DNA of 64,000 nt from Lipingzhangella_A rawalii (GCF_031628175.1 NZ_JAVLVT010000001.1:124001-188000), one strand, 5' to 3'. Positions 10,481 through 19,733 are shown, counted from the stretch's first letter. Translations and numbers: made by a program. Notes: generated by a model not told the origin, from the sequence alone.

Positions 10481-10620
10481 GTCACGGTAAGACATCCCTG
10501 CGTGTTCCCACCCACACCCAAGACCACGAAGAGTAGCAATCCAGATACAGACCTTCCTGCGAACCCCCAATACCCAGTCACAAAACCATAACGCGCCCTG
10601 AACGGTGCAGGTCATCTGGT
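10481..10620 (+). promoter_or_regulatory. Probable CRISPR leader
   Basis: The 140 bp in front of the first repeat are visibly richer in A and T than the surrounding DNA and contain no gene. In type I-E arrays the crRNA 5' handle is the last eight bases of the repeat; here that is ATGGACCG read on the plus strand, so transcription and the leader should lie on this side. A defined promoter cannot be picked. Confidence 0.5.
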
Positions 10621-11262
10621 GTGCGCCCCACGCGAGTGGGGATGGACCGGGCGGGGGCAGGTAAAATCCGTTACGCGCCCGGTGCGCCCCACGCGAGTGG
10701 GGATGGACCGCAATCGCGGCCACCTCATCGTCATCCAGAAACGTGCGCCCCACGCGAGTGGGGATGGACCTGATCGCGTCCCGAATATTCGATACCGCGT
10801 GGTGTGCGCCCCACGCGAGTGGGGATGGACCGCTGGCCTACCTGTTGGGCTGGCGCAATCTGAGGTGCGCCCCACGCGAGTGGGGATGGACCGGAGTACT
10901 TGACCCGTGGGGAGGCCGCGTGACCGTGCGCCCCACGCGAGTGGGGATGGACCGCTTTGATTTCGATGACTAGGCAAGCGGGTGATGTGCGCCCCACGCG
11001 AGTGGGGATGGACCGCCCGGGTCGGGTTTGGTCAGCCAGCACAACACGTGCGCCCCACGCGAGTGGGGATGGACCGGGCACACCACGCACCCCACGAGTA
11101 GGGCGACCGGTGCGCCCCACGCGAGTGGGGATGGACCGGAGACCGTGATGGACCATGAGCTTCCCTCCACGTGCGCCCCACGCGAGTGGGGATGGACCGG
11201 GCACACCACGCACCCCACGAGTAGGGCGACCGGGTGCGCCCCACGCGAGTGGGGATGGACCG
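10621..11262 (+). CRISPR. Orphan type I-E CRISPR array, 11 repeats and 10 spacers
   Basis: Eleven copies of a 29-bp repeat begin at 10621, 10682, 10743, 10804, 10865, 10926, 10987, 11048, 11110, 11171 and 11234. The repeat begins GTGCGCCCC, has the palindromic core CCCCACGCGAGTGGGG and ends GATGGACCG, close to known actinobacterial I-E repeats. Ten copies are identical; the third ends in T instead of G. Spacers are 32 bp except the eighth (33 bp, 11077-11109) and tenth (34 bp, 11200-11233), which are the same sequence apart from one extra G. No cas gene is present anywhere in the window, so crRNA processing and interference would need cas genes elsewhere. Minus-strand open frames across the array are artefacts of the repeat having no stop codon. 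Confidence 0.97.
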
Positions 11263-11654
11263 CAGGCGGCGCTCGGCGGCCAGCAGGCGGGAGCGGAACC
11301 GAACCGTGTCCCGGCGCACGTCGAGGATGGCACGATCGGTGCCCACGTGCAGCCGGTCACGGTCGTCCGGCGGAGCTGGACACCTCGCCTTCTACCCGGG
11401 GCTCCACGCCTATGTCAGGGGAACGAACACTCCTCCCCACCCGTACCGAATGCCCGCTTCGCATCCCCGTGACCGGCTCAAATTCTCCGGGATTACCTCA
11501 TTATCGGTTACAACCTGCGCATTGTCACTCATAGCGAAATCCTATCGTCTCGGAGTTGCGCCTTTAATTGGACACTCCCGTTCTGGCTGAGTGAGTTACA
11601 ACCTGCCGTTTGAGCTCCGCGGAGCAAGGTTCTGGATATGCCGTCACGAGCCCG
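11263..11654. other. Non-coding or decayed segment between CRISPR and insertion element
   Basis: No intact gene. Just after the last repeat, the minus strand of 11263-11350 reads as RLHVGTDRAILDVRRDT and continues with VRFRSRLLAAERRLR before running into the array; this looks like a fragment of a real protein but I cannot assign it. The stretch 11470-11640 is AT-richer than its surroundings. Confidence 0.4.
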
Positions 11655-12688
11655 CTAGTGTTCTGCGTGGTTAGTTTGTTGAAGATGTGTGGTGGTGGTT
11701 TCGAAGATGTCTTCGGCGGTCTTGGCTTACACGAACGGTTTGGGATCCTCGTTCGAGTCATCGATTCATGCCTGCAATGCCAGTTCGAGTTTTGTGACCG
11801 AGGTGTAGGTGCTCGGCCGGATTATCCGGCGGGTGATCTTGGCGAAGAACCGCTCCACCAGGTTCATCCTACTGGAGTAGGTCCTGATGAAATGTAGATG
11901 GAATCGGGGGTGGGCCAGCAGCCAGTCGTTGGTGATCGGCGCTGTGTGTGCCGTAGGTGTCCAGAACGAGGTGCACGTCCGACGCGGGGGGAGTGTTTCC
12001 CGGTCGATCTGGTTGAGGAACGTGCGGAACTCGATGGCGCGGTGGCGGTGGTGCTGGGCGGCGATCAGTGTGTCCGAGGCCGCGTCCAGTGCGGCGGGCA
12101 GGGTGGTCGTGCCGGCACGGGTGTCGTCATGGGTTTGGCGCTCGGGCACGGCCGGCATCATCGGCAGCATCGGGGTCGAGCGGTTGAGTGCCTGGATCTG
12201 GGATTTCTCGTCCACACACCATCAGGGCGTGATCGGGAGGGGTGAGGTGGAGCCCGGTGACATCGCGAACCTTCTCAATGAAGAACGGGTCGGTGGACAG
12301 CTTCCATGCATCCACCAGGTGCGGCGTGAGCCCGCAGGCGCGCCGGATTCGCGAGACCGCGGTTTGATTCAGTCCGGCCTGGGCGGCCGTCATCCGAATC
12401 GACCGTGGCATCGCTGATCGTGCGGGGCTGGCCCGGTCGCTCCTTGTCGGACTGCGCCTGAATCCCGTCATCGATGGAGCGGTTACGCCGCCTACCCACG
12501 GTCTGAGGCCACACGCTGAGCTCTGTGGCGCCCTGAGCGTCGGAGTTCCCTTCGGCACGCCGCAGGGTGATCCGCGCACGCTGGGCCATGACCTGCGTAG
12601 AGGTTCGCCGCCGCGCGATCTACTCCAGCGTGCGCTGATCCTCATCGCTCACCACCAAGGGCCTCTTACGCCGTCCACGTGCCGCCAT
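11655..12688 (-). pseudogene. Degenerate IS630-family DDE transposase
   Basis: Starting at ATG 12688 (MAARGRRKRPLVVSDEDQ) the frame meets a TAG after about 19 codons and then shifts at least three times. The pieces in order are recognisable IS630 transposase: NQTAVSRIRRACGLTPHLVD with FFIEKVRDVTGLHLTPP, then DEKSQIQALNRSTPMLPMMP, the RHRAIEFRTFLNQID segment, HPRFHLHFIRTYSSRMNLVE and a C-terminal TAEDIF. The catalytic first aspartate (DEKSQ) and the final glutamate (NLVERFF) are still visible in separate frames. The final TAG stop is completed by the TA target duplication. It cannot make a functional protein. Confidence 0.88.
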
Positions 12689-12733
12689 ACAGGCCGAACA
12701 TCAATTCCTCATCGCACTAACAACTCAGAACAC
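11658..12733 (-). mobile_element. IS630-family insertion sequence, 1076 bp, with TA target duplication
   Basis: The left end GTGTTCTGCGTGGTTAGT (11658 onward) and the right end, read inwards as GTGTTCTGAGTTGTTAGT from 12733, form terminal inverted repeats with two mismatches in 18. Each end is flanked directly by TA (11656-11657 and 12734-12735), the target-site duplication expected of the IS630/Tc1 group. The transposase inside is on the minus strand and is inactivated. Removing the element would join 11655-11657 to 12736 and restore the older island sequence. Confidence 0.85.
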
Positions 12734-12809
12734 TAGTGGTGTCGTCGGTGGCTGACGGTGGGGTTCCGCGGCCTACCGCGGGGGGCCACGTCGAATATGC
12801 GTCAAAGTT

Positions 12810-13240
12810 TCATCCCCCTCGGCTCCTGCCGAAGGCGGCATCGATCTGCTCCTTCGCTCGCTCCTCCTCTCCAACAAGGCACTTGGCGTAGACCTTCTTC
12901 AGGACCGCCACGCTGTGGCCGGCCCAGCGCGCCACGAGGGTCTCGGAGACCCCAGCGTTGAGCCAGGTGGACACACAGGCGTGCCGCAGGTCGTAGGGAC
13001 GGCGCGCCAACGGGGCGCGAACCTCGGCGGGAGTCAGTGCCTGACGACGAGCCTGCCGCCAGGCGCGTGGGTAGGTGACCTCAGGCAGAGGCCCGCCACG
13101 CACGCCTCGGACGAGGTGCCCCTGATCGTCGACTCCGAATCGTTCCAGGTGTTCCCACAACAGTCGGGTGAGTTCCGGGGGACACGGCACAAGGTGCTCT
13201 TCGGTGTCCTCCCGCTGTTCGGAGGCCGCAAGGGCACACT
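12810..13240 (-). pseudogene. C-terminal remnant of a tyrosine site-specific integrase
   Basis: The minus-strand frame carries the catalytic C-terminal half of an actinobacterial phage/AICE-type integrase: VPCPPELTRLLWEHLERFG, then RRPYDLRHACVSTWLNAGV (the RxxR..HxxxS region), LVARWAGHS and VLKKVYAKCL, where the tyrosine is the nucleophile. Upstream of about 13240 the frame remains open but no longer resembles an integrase, and the whole N-terminal arm-binding and core-binding domains are missing. The normal protein is about 400 residues, so two thirds is gone. With tRNA-Val 3.3 kb away it is best read as the relic of the integration module of the island. Confidence 0.75.
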
Positions 13241-13348
13241 GGCGGGAACCCAGCGGTGATCCGGGGAGTCCTATGCCGTATAGGCCGTCCCGACGAGGGG
13301 CTCCAGCGTGCCGCAGAGGTGCTCGTGCTCTAAGGAAGGGAGCGATCG

Positions 13349-13816
13349 TTGACCGTACTGGGCCGAGTGTCCAGCAGACATCGGATACTCTCCTGGGGCG
13401 CCGCAGCTACCACGCTGGTCATGGTCGCTGTTGGCATCTGGTTCTATCAGCGCAGCACTACGCTCGACGACGCGGACTTGCAGGAGATCGCCGGCACCGC
13501 CGCGGAGTGGCTCCAGGTGACCCCCTTTCCCGACCGGCGGCCCGGCCCGGTCGCACAGGCCGTCTCGGAAAGCTTGGACCGTGCGACCGCCAGGTTGGAC
13601 CAACCCGCGGTTGAGGTTCGCACCTCCGCCATGGACCACCACGACGACGGCGCTCTCTCGGGATCCTGGGTTTACCGGATGACTTACGTCTACGAGGTGA
13701 GCCAGATCGACCAGGAGGAGCCGGTTGTGTGCATCACCATGAGTGAGGATGGGGAGCGCTACCACGACGGCGACTTCTACTTCGACACCACGATTAACGA
13801 TTCGAGCTGCACATAA
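13349..13816 (+). CDS. Membrane-anchored hypothetical protein
   Basis: 155 residues from a TTG at 13349 with GGAAGGG eight bases upstream; an in-frame GTG at 13367 is an alternative. One transmembrane helix (WGAAATTLVMVAVGIWFY, about residues 16-33) is followed by an extracytoplasmic domain of about 120 residues ending in a single cysteine (NDSSCT). It resembles the generic single-pass hypothetical proteins common in actinomycetes and no family is recognised. It is the first intact chromosomal gene to the right of the accessory island and is convergent with the xylanase gene. Confidence 0.6.
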   Translation: MTVLGRVSSRHRILSWGAAATTLVMVAVGIWFYQRSTTLDDADLQEIAGTAAEWLQVTPFPDRRPGPVAQAVSESLDRATARLDQPAVEVRTSAMDHHDDGALSGSWVYRMTYVYEVSQIDQEEPVVCITMSEDGERYHDGDFYFDTTINDSSCT

Positions 13817-13993
13817 CCGTGCCGTGGCCCCGATGACAGGGTGAGGGGTCGACGCTCCACTGCTGGGCTTGTGCGCACTGGTGGTGAAGTCGCGGCCGAT
13901 CAAATCCGGTTCGCGGCGGCGCGGACCCATAGCCATTCACCGCCGTCAGGGCGCCTGTGGGTGGGGGCCGTGCGCCGGCCCCGCCCCCATGTC

Positions 13994-14035
13994 CCGTTGG
14001 CCGGGGGAGCGCGTTTTCCCGCACGACGGCCAGCG
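13994..14035. repeat. Imperfect palindrome related to the 16777-16824 element
   Basis: CGTTGGCCG (13995-14003) is the near-complement of CGGCCAGCG (14027-14035), one wobble pair. The arm sequence GTTGGCCG...CGGCCA is shared with the larger hairpin at 16777-16824, 2.8 kb away, suggesting a dispersed palindromic repeat family. Confidence 0.4.
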
Positions 14036-14107
14036 AGATCGGGGGCGGGGCGGACGTCGCCAGGCCAGGCCCAGCCTCGCTCCCAATTCCAAACAGTAGG
14101 CCCCAGA

Positions 14108-14137
14108 CCCCTTGACCTGTGGCGCCAGGTCAAGGGG
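14108..14137. terminator. Bidirectional hairpin terminator
   Basis: CCCCTTGACCTG (14108-14119) pairs perfectly with 14126-14137 across a 6-nt loop TGGCGC. It lies in the 410-bp gap between the convergent hypothetical gene and the xylanase gene. The rest of that gap (13817-14226) holds only the palindrome listed above; I see no gene. Confidence 0.65.
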
Positions 14138-14226
14138 TTAGTGTCGGCCGTGGCCCCCGAAACCCGTGGCGTTGTGCTCCTACCCGCCACGCCGTAGGTA
14201 ATCGCGGGCGCTCTCGGTGCTGGTTG

Positions 14227-15252
<1,026 letters not shown>

Positions 15253-15272
15253 GTGTGGCCTTCCTTCTCCAA

Positions 15273-15606
15273 GGAACGTTCCGAAAGCCGGGCAGTCGAC
15301 TGCGAACCGAACGATGGCGCGTCGGCCAGGGGGATGGCCGTCGCAGCTCGATACGCATCGGTGCACCGGATCGACAGACCGTCGGGGCTGTCGATAGCCA
15401 CAGTCTTCGCGTTACCGCACTGTAACGTCAATGCTTTCCGTAAAATTTCCGGAAATATGGATAGCGAAGCTTGGGTAGCAGACACGCTGTTTATGCTGGT
15501 AATGGCGCTTACGAGGCCTCAAGAGGGAGAGTGGTGCCAGAGAATAGTGTCACCCTAGCGTCAGGTAGCCCGTATAGTCCCCTCATACTTACCGGAAACA
15601 TTCCGG
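15273..15606. promoter_or_regulatory. Three palindromes upstream of the xylanase gene, candidate operators
   Basis: GGAACGTTCC (15273-15282), ATTTCCGGAAAT (15445-15456) and CCGGAAACATTCCGG (15592-15606, 6-3-6) are all perfect palindromes in the 427 bp between the amidase and the xylanase genes, both on the minus strand. The first is 20 bp from the xylanase start codon. The first and third share GGAA-N2/3-TTCC. Xylanase genes in actinomycetes are usually repressed by LacI or ROK-type regulators at palindromic sites, so these are plausible operators, but I cannot name the regulator. No gene is visible in this interval. Confidence 0.4.
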
Positions 15607-15679
15607 ATAGATGGTCGATGTGGGGACGGGATCCTGGAGGCGGTAGCTGACCTGGGGGAGGAGTGGAGTGTGGTCCGGG

Positions 15680-16387
15680 TCAACCGGATCCGATGCCCAG
15701 CGAGGCCGCCACGTCCGCGCGCAGCTGCGGCAGCATCGCATAGAGCTGGTCACCCGGACAGGTCGTGGTGATCAGATCCCGATGCCCAACGATTGCCTGG
15801 GGCTCCAGTGCATAGGTGTCGCACAACCACGCGCAGGTCTCAACCAGAGTGTCGTACAGCTCGGTGGGGGGATCCCCGTCATGGTAGGTCCCCTCGTTCT
15901 CGATGCCCACGGTCACCGGGTTGTGGTCCCGCACATGCGCTCCGAGGAGCTGACGGCCGGAACGGATTGCCTCCAGGGACCCATTCCGGCCCTCCATGAG
16001 ATAACCGCCGCGGCTGATCGTCAGCTGCTGGCCGGTGTCGGACCATCCGTTGTGCTGCATGTGGTGGCGCTGAATCGCCCGGGACAGTTCGAAGGCCCGA
16101 GATTGCGACTGGTCGGAGACGTTTGGCGTGGCGGTGTGGTGAACCACGATGTAGCTCGGGGCATCGTCGAGGACCCGGGCCGGCCACTCGGGCTCGCGGG
16201 CCTGCCAGTCCGACCGATCGTGGATCCGGGGCGCGGCGGGAGTCACCGCTGGACTGGCGGGATCGGCTTCTGCGGGGGGTGAGCCGGAGCCGCCCAGCAG
16301 CACCGCCGCAGCGAGCATCGCACCACCACCGAGGATCTCTCTTCTGCTGGGGTCGGGGGTGGTACGCCTGCGTCGATGCCGTCCCAT
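15680..16387 (-). CDS. Tat-exported N-acetylmuramoyl-L-alanine amidase (PGRP/Amidase_2 domain)
   Basis: 235 residues. The N-terminus SRREILGGGAMLAAAVLL is a twin-arginine signal peptide. The mature domain (about 55-225) is a type 2 amidase / peptidoglycan recognition fold: YIVVHHTATPN supplies the first zinc histidine, HNGWSDTGQQLTI and NEGTYHDGDPP are conserved, and VGHRDL plus TTCPGDQLY provide the second histidine and the cysteine zinc ligand. It would cleave the amide bond between muramic acid and L-alanine in the wall, or bind peptidoglycan. It is followed on the same strand by the xylanase gene 427 bp on, but the long gap argues against one operon. Confidence 0.9.
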   Translation of the reverse strand: MGRHRRRRTTPDPSRREILGGGAMLAAAVLLGGSGSPPAEADPASPAVTPAAPRIHDRSDWQAREPEWPARVLDDAPSYIVVHHTATPNVSDQSQSRAFELSRAIQRHHMQHNGWSDTGQQLTISRGGYLMEGRNGSLEAIRSGRQLLGAHVRDHNPVTVGIENEGTYHDGDPPTELYDTLVETCAWLCDTYALEPQAIVGHRDLITTTCPGDQLYAMLPQLRADVAASLGIGSG

Positions 16388-16680
16388 CTCTCCCTCTAGG
16401 TCAGGGGTATCAGCGGTTCGACCTCACCCTATAACGGACATATAACAGGAAGAGCCCAGGAGTTAGTTCATTTCCGCAGCGCACCGGGCCACACTCCGGG
16501 GGCATACGGAACGGCCAGCCCCGACCTCCGTGTGCAGCAGCGCCGTGTGGCCGAGGTTTCGGCAGGATCACCGGGGCAGGACGTCGGGTTCGAGACCCAG
16601 CAACTAGCTCTCAGTGTGAGATTCGCTGCATGGGTGCCTACTCAGGTGGTCGCCATGCCCCCAGGTCCAGCCGTCCCCAC

Positions 16681-16834
16681 GCCCTGTTGACCGTCGTGTG
16701 GGGGTTTCCTGGCCAAGCTGGGGCACTCCCACCCATGTCCCCGCGCCACCGCGGGGGAGAACACGCCGCCACCCTGCCCCGTTGGCCGTCATGCGGGGGC
16801 TCCCCCGTACAACGGCCAACGGGGAGGCAGGGGT
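16681..16834. repeat. Diverged direct repeat and large composite hairpin in intergenic region
   Basis: The 492 bp between 16388 and 16879 hold no gene. CCCCGTTGGCCGT (16777-16789) pairs perfectly with ACGGCCAACGGGG (16812-16824); the pairing continues beyond a small bulge to about 16770/16834 and an inner palindrome CGGGGGCTCCCCCG sits in the loop. The left half is repeated near 16681-16709 as TGTTGACCGTCGTGTGGGGG, where every difference from the 16777 copy is a transition. A separate small hairpin CCCCGCG-CCAC-CGCGGGG lies between them. It may act as a terminator for the minus-strand zinc-ribbon gene or be a mobile palindrome. Confidence 0.5.
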
Positions 16835-16879
16835 GCACCGCGGATACCCCGCCGAGCGCACAACCTCCCACTACACGGC

Positions 16880-17989
16880 CTAGCTCACCATGACGAATCC
16901 CGCGACCACCGCCGCGACGACGAGCAGGGCACACAGGACCGCGATGGTGATCTTGACGGCGCTGTAGGGCCGTTCGCCGTGGACCTCGCCGGTGCACCCG
17001 TTGACCAGCACCTGCCAGGTTTGTCCCCGGTAGACGTAACACCCGGTCCACACCGGAAGGAGGAGCAGCTTACCGGTGACGTCCGAGTAGTCGGTGTCCA
17101 CCGAGGAGAGGCGCTGGTCGTCTCCGCCAATATCGGCGAGGCAGTCCTGCTTGATAGTTCGGGCCATCTGCCGTTTGGCGTCAGCGAGGCCCTGGTCCGG
17201 TTCAACGTCGTAGCGGAGTGCCTCGTGGCCGGCCAGATACTCGTGTGTGTAGGCAACAGCGTCGTCGAGTGGCCAGGGAGCGAGCCCGTTCAGCCGTTCG
17301 GTGTCAAGCCGGGTCGTGCCCACGACAAGGACATCGTCGAACTCGCGGCGAACCGTGCCGCTCGTGGGATACCACCGTGTACGTCGCACCCGGCGGGTGC
17401 GGGTTTCCGTCTTGCCGTCCTTCTCGACCTCGTAGGTCTTGGTCTCGTAGTAGTGTTCCCCACGTTCGCCCTCGTAGCTCGACACGGTCATCGCGTCGAA
17501 GGTCCAATGCGGAACGTAGGTGCTCTTCATCGTCTCCGCATCACTGACCTTCTTGAGACAGTTGGGAGCGAACCAAAGGCCCTGGATCCACGCCCGTAGT
17601 GCGGCGCGGGCGTCGCTACGTTCGAGGGCGAACGGCACCACCCCCTCTGGGGAAATCTGGGCGTCGTTCCTGTCGTCGACCACCAGTGGTGCCGCACAGA
17701 ACTGGCACTTGTGGGACAGCTCCTCGGAATTGAACCGGGCCCCGCACTGCTCGCACTGCATATGGTGCGTCGAGATCTCTGAAGCGGCGGTGCGCGCCTT
17801 GGCCAACAGTTTCTCGTAGTCGTGTTCACGCACCGTTCCGGTCTGTGTCTCGACCTCGGCGCGGTGCCCGCAGTAGGGACATTCCAGGGCGTTGGTTCCG
17901 GGGGCGTATTCGAGGCTGGCACCACATCCCGCACAGGCGTAGGCGTCGTGGTGCTCGATGGACGGTTCGGCGGCGGGGGAGTCGTGCAT
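16880..17989 (-). CDS. Zinc-ribbon membrane protein, YdjG-like
   Basis: 369 residues from ATG 17989; the frame is open further upstream but would run into the SPFH gene. Two zinc ribbons are visible at the N-terminus: CAGCG...CPYCG (about residues 16-45) and CEQCG...CQFCAAP (about 78-105). A long beta-rich domain follows (PHWTFDAMTVSSYEGERG, RRTRWYPTSGTV), and the last 25 residues form one transmembrane helix (IAVLCALLVVAAVVAGFVMV). This is the layout of Bacillus subtilis YdjG, which is encoded beside the SPFH protein YdjI and recruits it with PspA to stressed membranes. Here too the gene lies 31 bp behind an SPFH gene, so the two probably act together at the membrane. Confidence 0.75.
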   Translation of the reverse strand: MHDSPAAEPSIEHHDAYACAGCGASLEYAPGTNALECPYCGHRAEVETQTGTVREHDYEKLLAKARTAASEISTHHMQCEQCGARFNSEELSHKCQFCAAPLVVDDRNDAQISPEGVVPFALERSDARAALRAWIQGLWFAPNCLKKVSDAETMKSTYVPHWTFDAMTVSSYEGERGEHYYETKTYEVEKDGKTETRTRRVRRTRWYPTSGTVRREFDDVLVVGTTRLDTERLNGLAPWPLDDAVAYTHEYLAGHEALRYDVEPDQGLADAKRQMARTIKQDCLADIGGDDQRLSSVDTDYSDVTGKLLLLPVWTGCYVYRGQTWQVLVNGCTGEVHGERPYSAVKITIAVLCALLVVAAVVAGFVMVS

Positions 17990-18020
17990 CGATCCTTCTT
18001 GGCAGGCGGGCGGGGTGGAG

Positions 18021-19160
18021 TCAGTTCGGGGGGAGTGGGGGTGGTGTGCTGGAGAGCAACTGGGCGAGCTCAGGGACCTGGCTGGCCGGCGTCCACTGAT
18101 CCATACCGGCCTTCCACACCAGCGTGTTCGCGCCAAGGACGCCCTCTGCGGCTTTACTGTTCATGCCGGACGCGTCGAACGGACCGAGCTGTTGGCCGTC
18201 AACGCCCAGATACCACTGTTCCTGCTGTGGCAACGGCGGAGGTCCGGCCTGGTTCTGGGGCTGGGCGGCCTCTGGAGCGGATTGGGCCTGCTGTTGGTTG
18301 GTTCCCAGCGCGGATGCCATCTGTTGCCCGGCGGCCACACCCATGCCCATGCCCATGGCGTCCCCCGCCCCGCTTCCGGGGTTGTTGGCCGCATCCTCCA
18401 TCGCGTTGGCGGCCTGAAACTGGGCGTACTGGTCCAGGTCACCCAGGATGCCCATCTGGGAACGCTTGTCGAGGGCCTCCTCCACCTCGCTGGGAAGCGA
18501 GATGTTCTCAATGATGAAGCGTGGGACCGCCACACCGACCTCGGCCAGATCGGAGCTGAGCACCTCGGCCATGCGCTCGCCGATTGCGTGTTGGTTGGCG
18601 GCGAGGTCGAGCACCGGGGTCTCCCCGGCGGCCGAAGCCAGAGCATCGCCCAGCCGGCCAACAATCATCTGTCGCAGGTAGTCCGAAACTTCCTCGGTCC
18701 GGAACTGCGGATCGGTTCCCGCCAGCTCCTGGAGGAATCGCGCCGGATCGACGATGCGCACGGAGTAGCCACCGAACGCGCGCAACCGCACCGGGCCGAA
18801 TTCGGGATCACGAACCATAACCGGGTTCTGTGTTCCCCACTTCATGTCCGTGAATTGCCGAGTGTTGACAAAATACACCTCGGCTTTGAAGGGAGACTCG
18901 AATCCGTATTTCCATCCCTGGAGGGTGGACAATACCGGAAGATTCTGGGTTTCCAGAGTGTATGTTCCAGGGCCGAATGTGTCCGCCAGGCTTCCCTCAT
19001 TGATGAAGACCGCAGCCTGGGACTCGCGAACCACGAGCTGGGCGCCCATCTTGATCTCGTTGTCGTGTCGCGGGAACCGCCAGACCAAGGTGTCCCGGCT
19101 ATCGTCCAACCATTCGATGATATCGATTGTCTCGCCCCGGAATGAGTCGAACAGTCCCAC
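18021..19160 (-). CDS. SPFH/virion-core-like protein with C-terminal GYF_2 domain (YdjI-like)
   Basis: 379 residues. Residues 1-250 match the SPFH (band 7) family typified by B. subtilis YdjI: MGLFDSFRGETIDIIEW at the start, QLVVRESQAAVFINEG, FGGYSVRIVDPARFL and IENISLPSEVEEALDKRS. A Gly/Met and Gln/Pro-rich linker leads to a GYF_2-type domain in the last 70 residues (WYLGVDGQQLGPFD, LVWKAGMDQW), a fold that binds proline-rich peptides, and the tail is proline-rich itself. SPFH proteins oligomerise on membranes. It is first in a two-gene unit with the zinc-ribbon membrane protein. A PspA homologue, part of the Bacillus operon, is not in this window. Confidence 0.8.
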   Translation of the reverse strand: MGLFDSFRGETIDIIEWLDDSRDTLVWRFPRHDNEIKMGAQLVVRESQAAVFINEGSLADTFGPGTYTLETQNLPVLSTLQGWKYGFESPFKAEVYFVNTRQFTDMKWGTQNPVMVRDPEFGPVRLRAFGGYSVRIVDPARFLQELAGTDPQFRTEEVSDYLRQMIVGRLGDALASAAGETPVLDLAANQHAIGERMAEVLSSDLAEVGVAVPRFIIENISLPSEVEEALDKRSQMGILGDLDQYAQFQAANAMEDAANNPGSGAGDAMGMGMGVAAGQQMASALGTNQQQAQSAPEAAQPQNQAGPPPLPQQEQWYLGVDGQQLGPFDASGMNSKAAEGVLGANTLVWKAGMDQWTPASQVPELAQLLSSTPPPLPPN

Positions 19161-19733
19161 ACTGACCCCTTCTTGCGGTTATGGTGTCGCGAGTCCTCCT
19201 GGACCCGGGGCACATTATCCAGCAAAGTGTTCCCTCCAGCAATGTGCGGGGAGCGGAACCAACGCCGACACAATCCGGCCGGCCTCCTGGTTCGCGGGCC
19301 GGGTATTCCGTATCCGGGAGCGCACGACGGACCAGACCGTGTTCCGGAGTGGTCTCTACAGAATCCGCTACCCGGCGCTGATTACGGAGTGCGACGTCGC
19401 CGTTGTCTCCAGCGGCCCCTGTTCTGTTCCCTGGCTGCGGTCATCAGCCACGGCCGGTGCCGATACCGTCCCAGGGGCGTGGCCGATGCCGGCCACGCCG
19501 CACCGCGGTGACCCTGGGTCCGCATGCGCTCCTATCGCCCCGGTATTCGCTGATGTGCCGGGGCCGCCAGACGCACGCCGTCCGGGAACGCGACCGCGGC
19601 ACACCTGCTGGTTCGCCGCCTGGGTTTCGTCCCCCCGAACGTGGCACGCTGGCAGGGAGCACTCCGGAACCGCCACTGACGGATTTCTGGGGTTCGCGGC
19701 AGCCCGGACCTTCGACGGATCGGAAGGACAACC
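19161..19733. other. Intergenic region between divergent genes, no gene recognised
   Basis: 573 bp separating the SPFH operon from the pterin dehydratase gene. A plus-strand frame stays open across 19230-19560 with moderately GC-rich third positions (for example RTTDQTVFRSGLYRIRYP) but lacks a convincing start or any family match, so I do not call it. Confidence 0.45.

Noticed and set aside
9482..10620. Possible cas gene remnants upstream of the CRISPR leader
   Set aside because: I compared the frames with Cas1, Cas2 and Cas3 type I-E features from memory and saw no match.
10612..11360. Long minus-strand open frames across the CRISPR array encoding repeated SPLAWGA and STPRVGRT-type peptides
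   Set aside because: They are translations of the CRISPR repeat, which has no stop codon in some frames; no ribosome site or homology.
13241..13348. attR-like copy of the tRNA-Val 3' end
   Set aside because: No stretch resembling GGTTCGAGTCC plus the acceptor end was found to the right of the integrase remnant.
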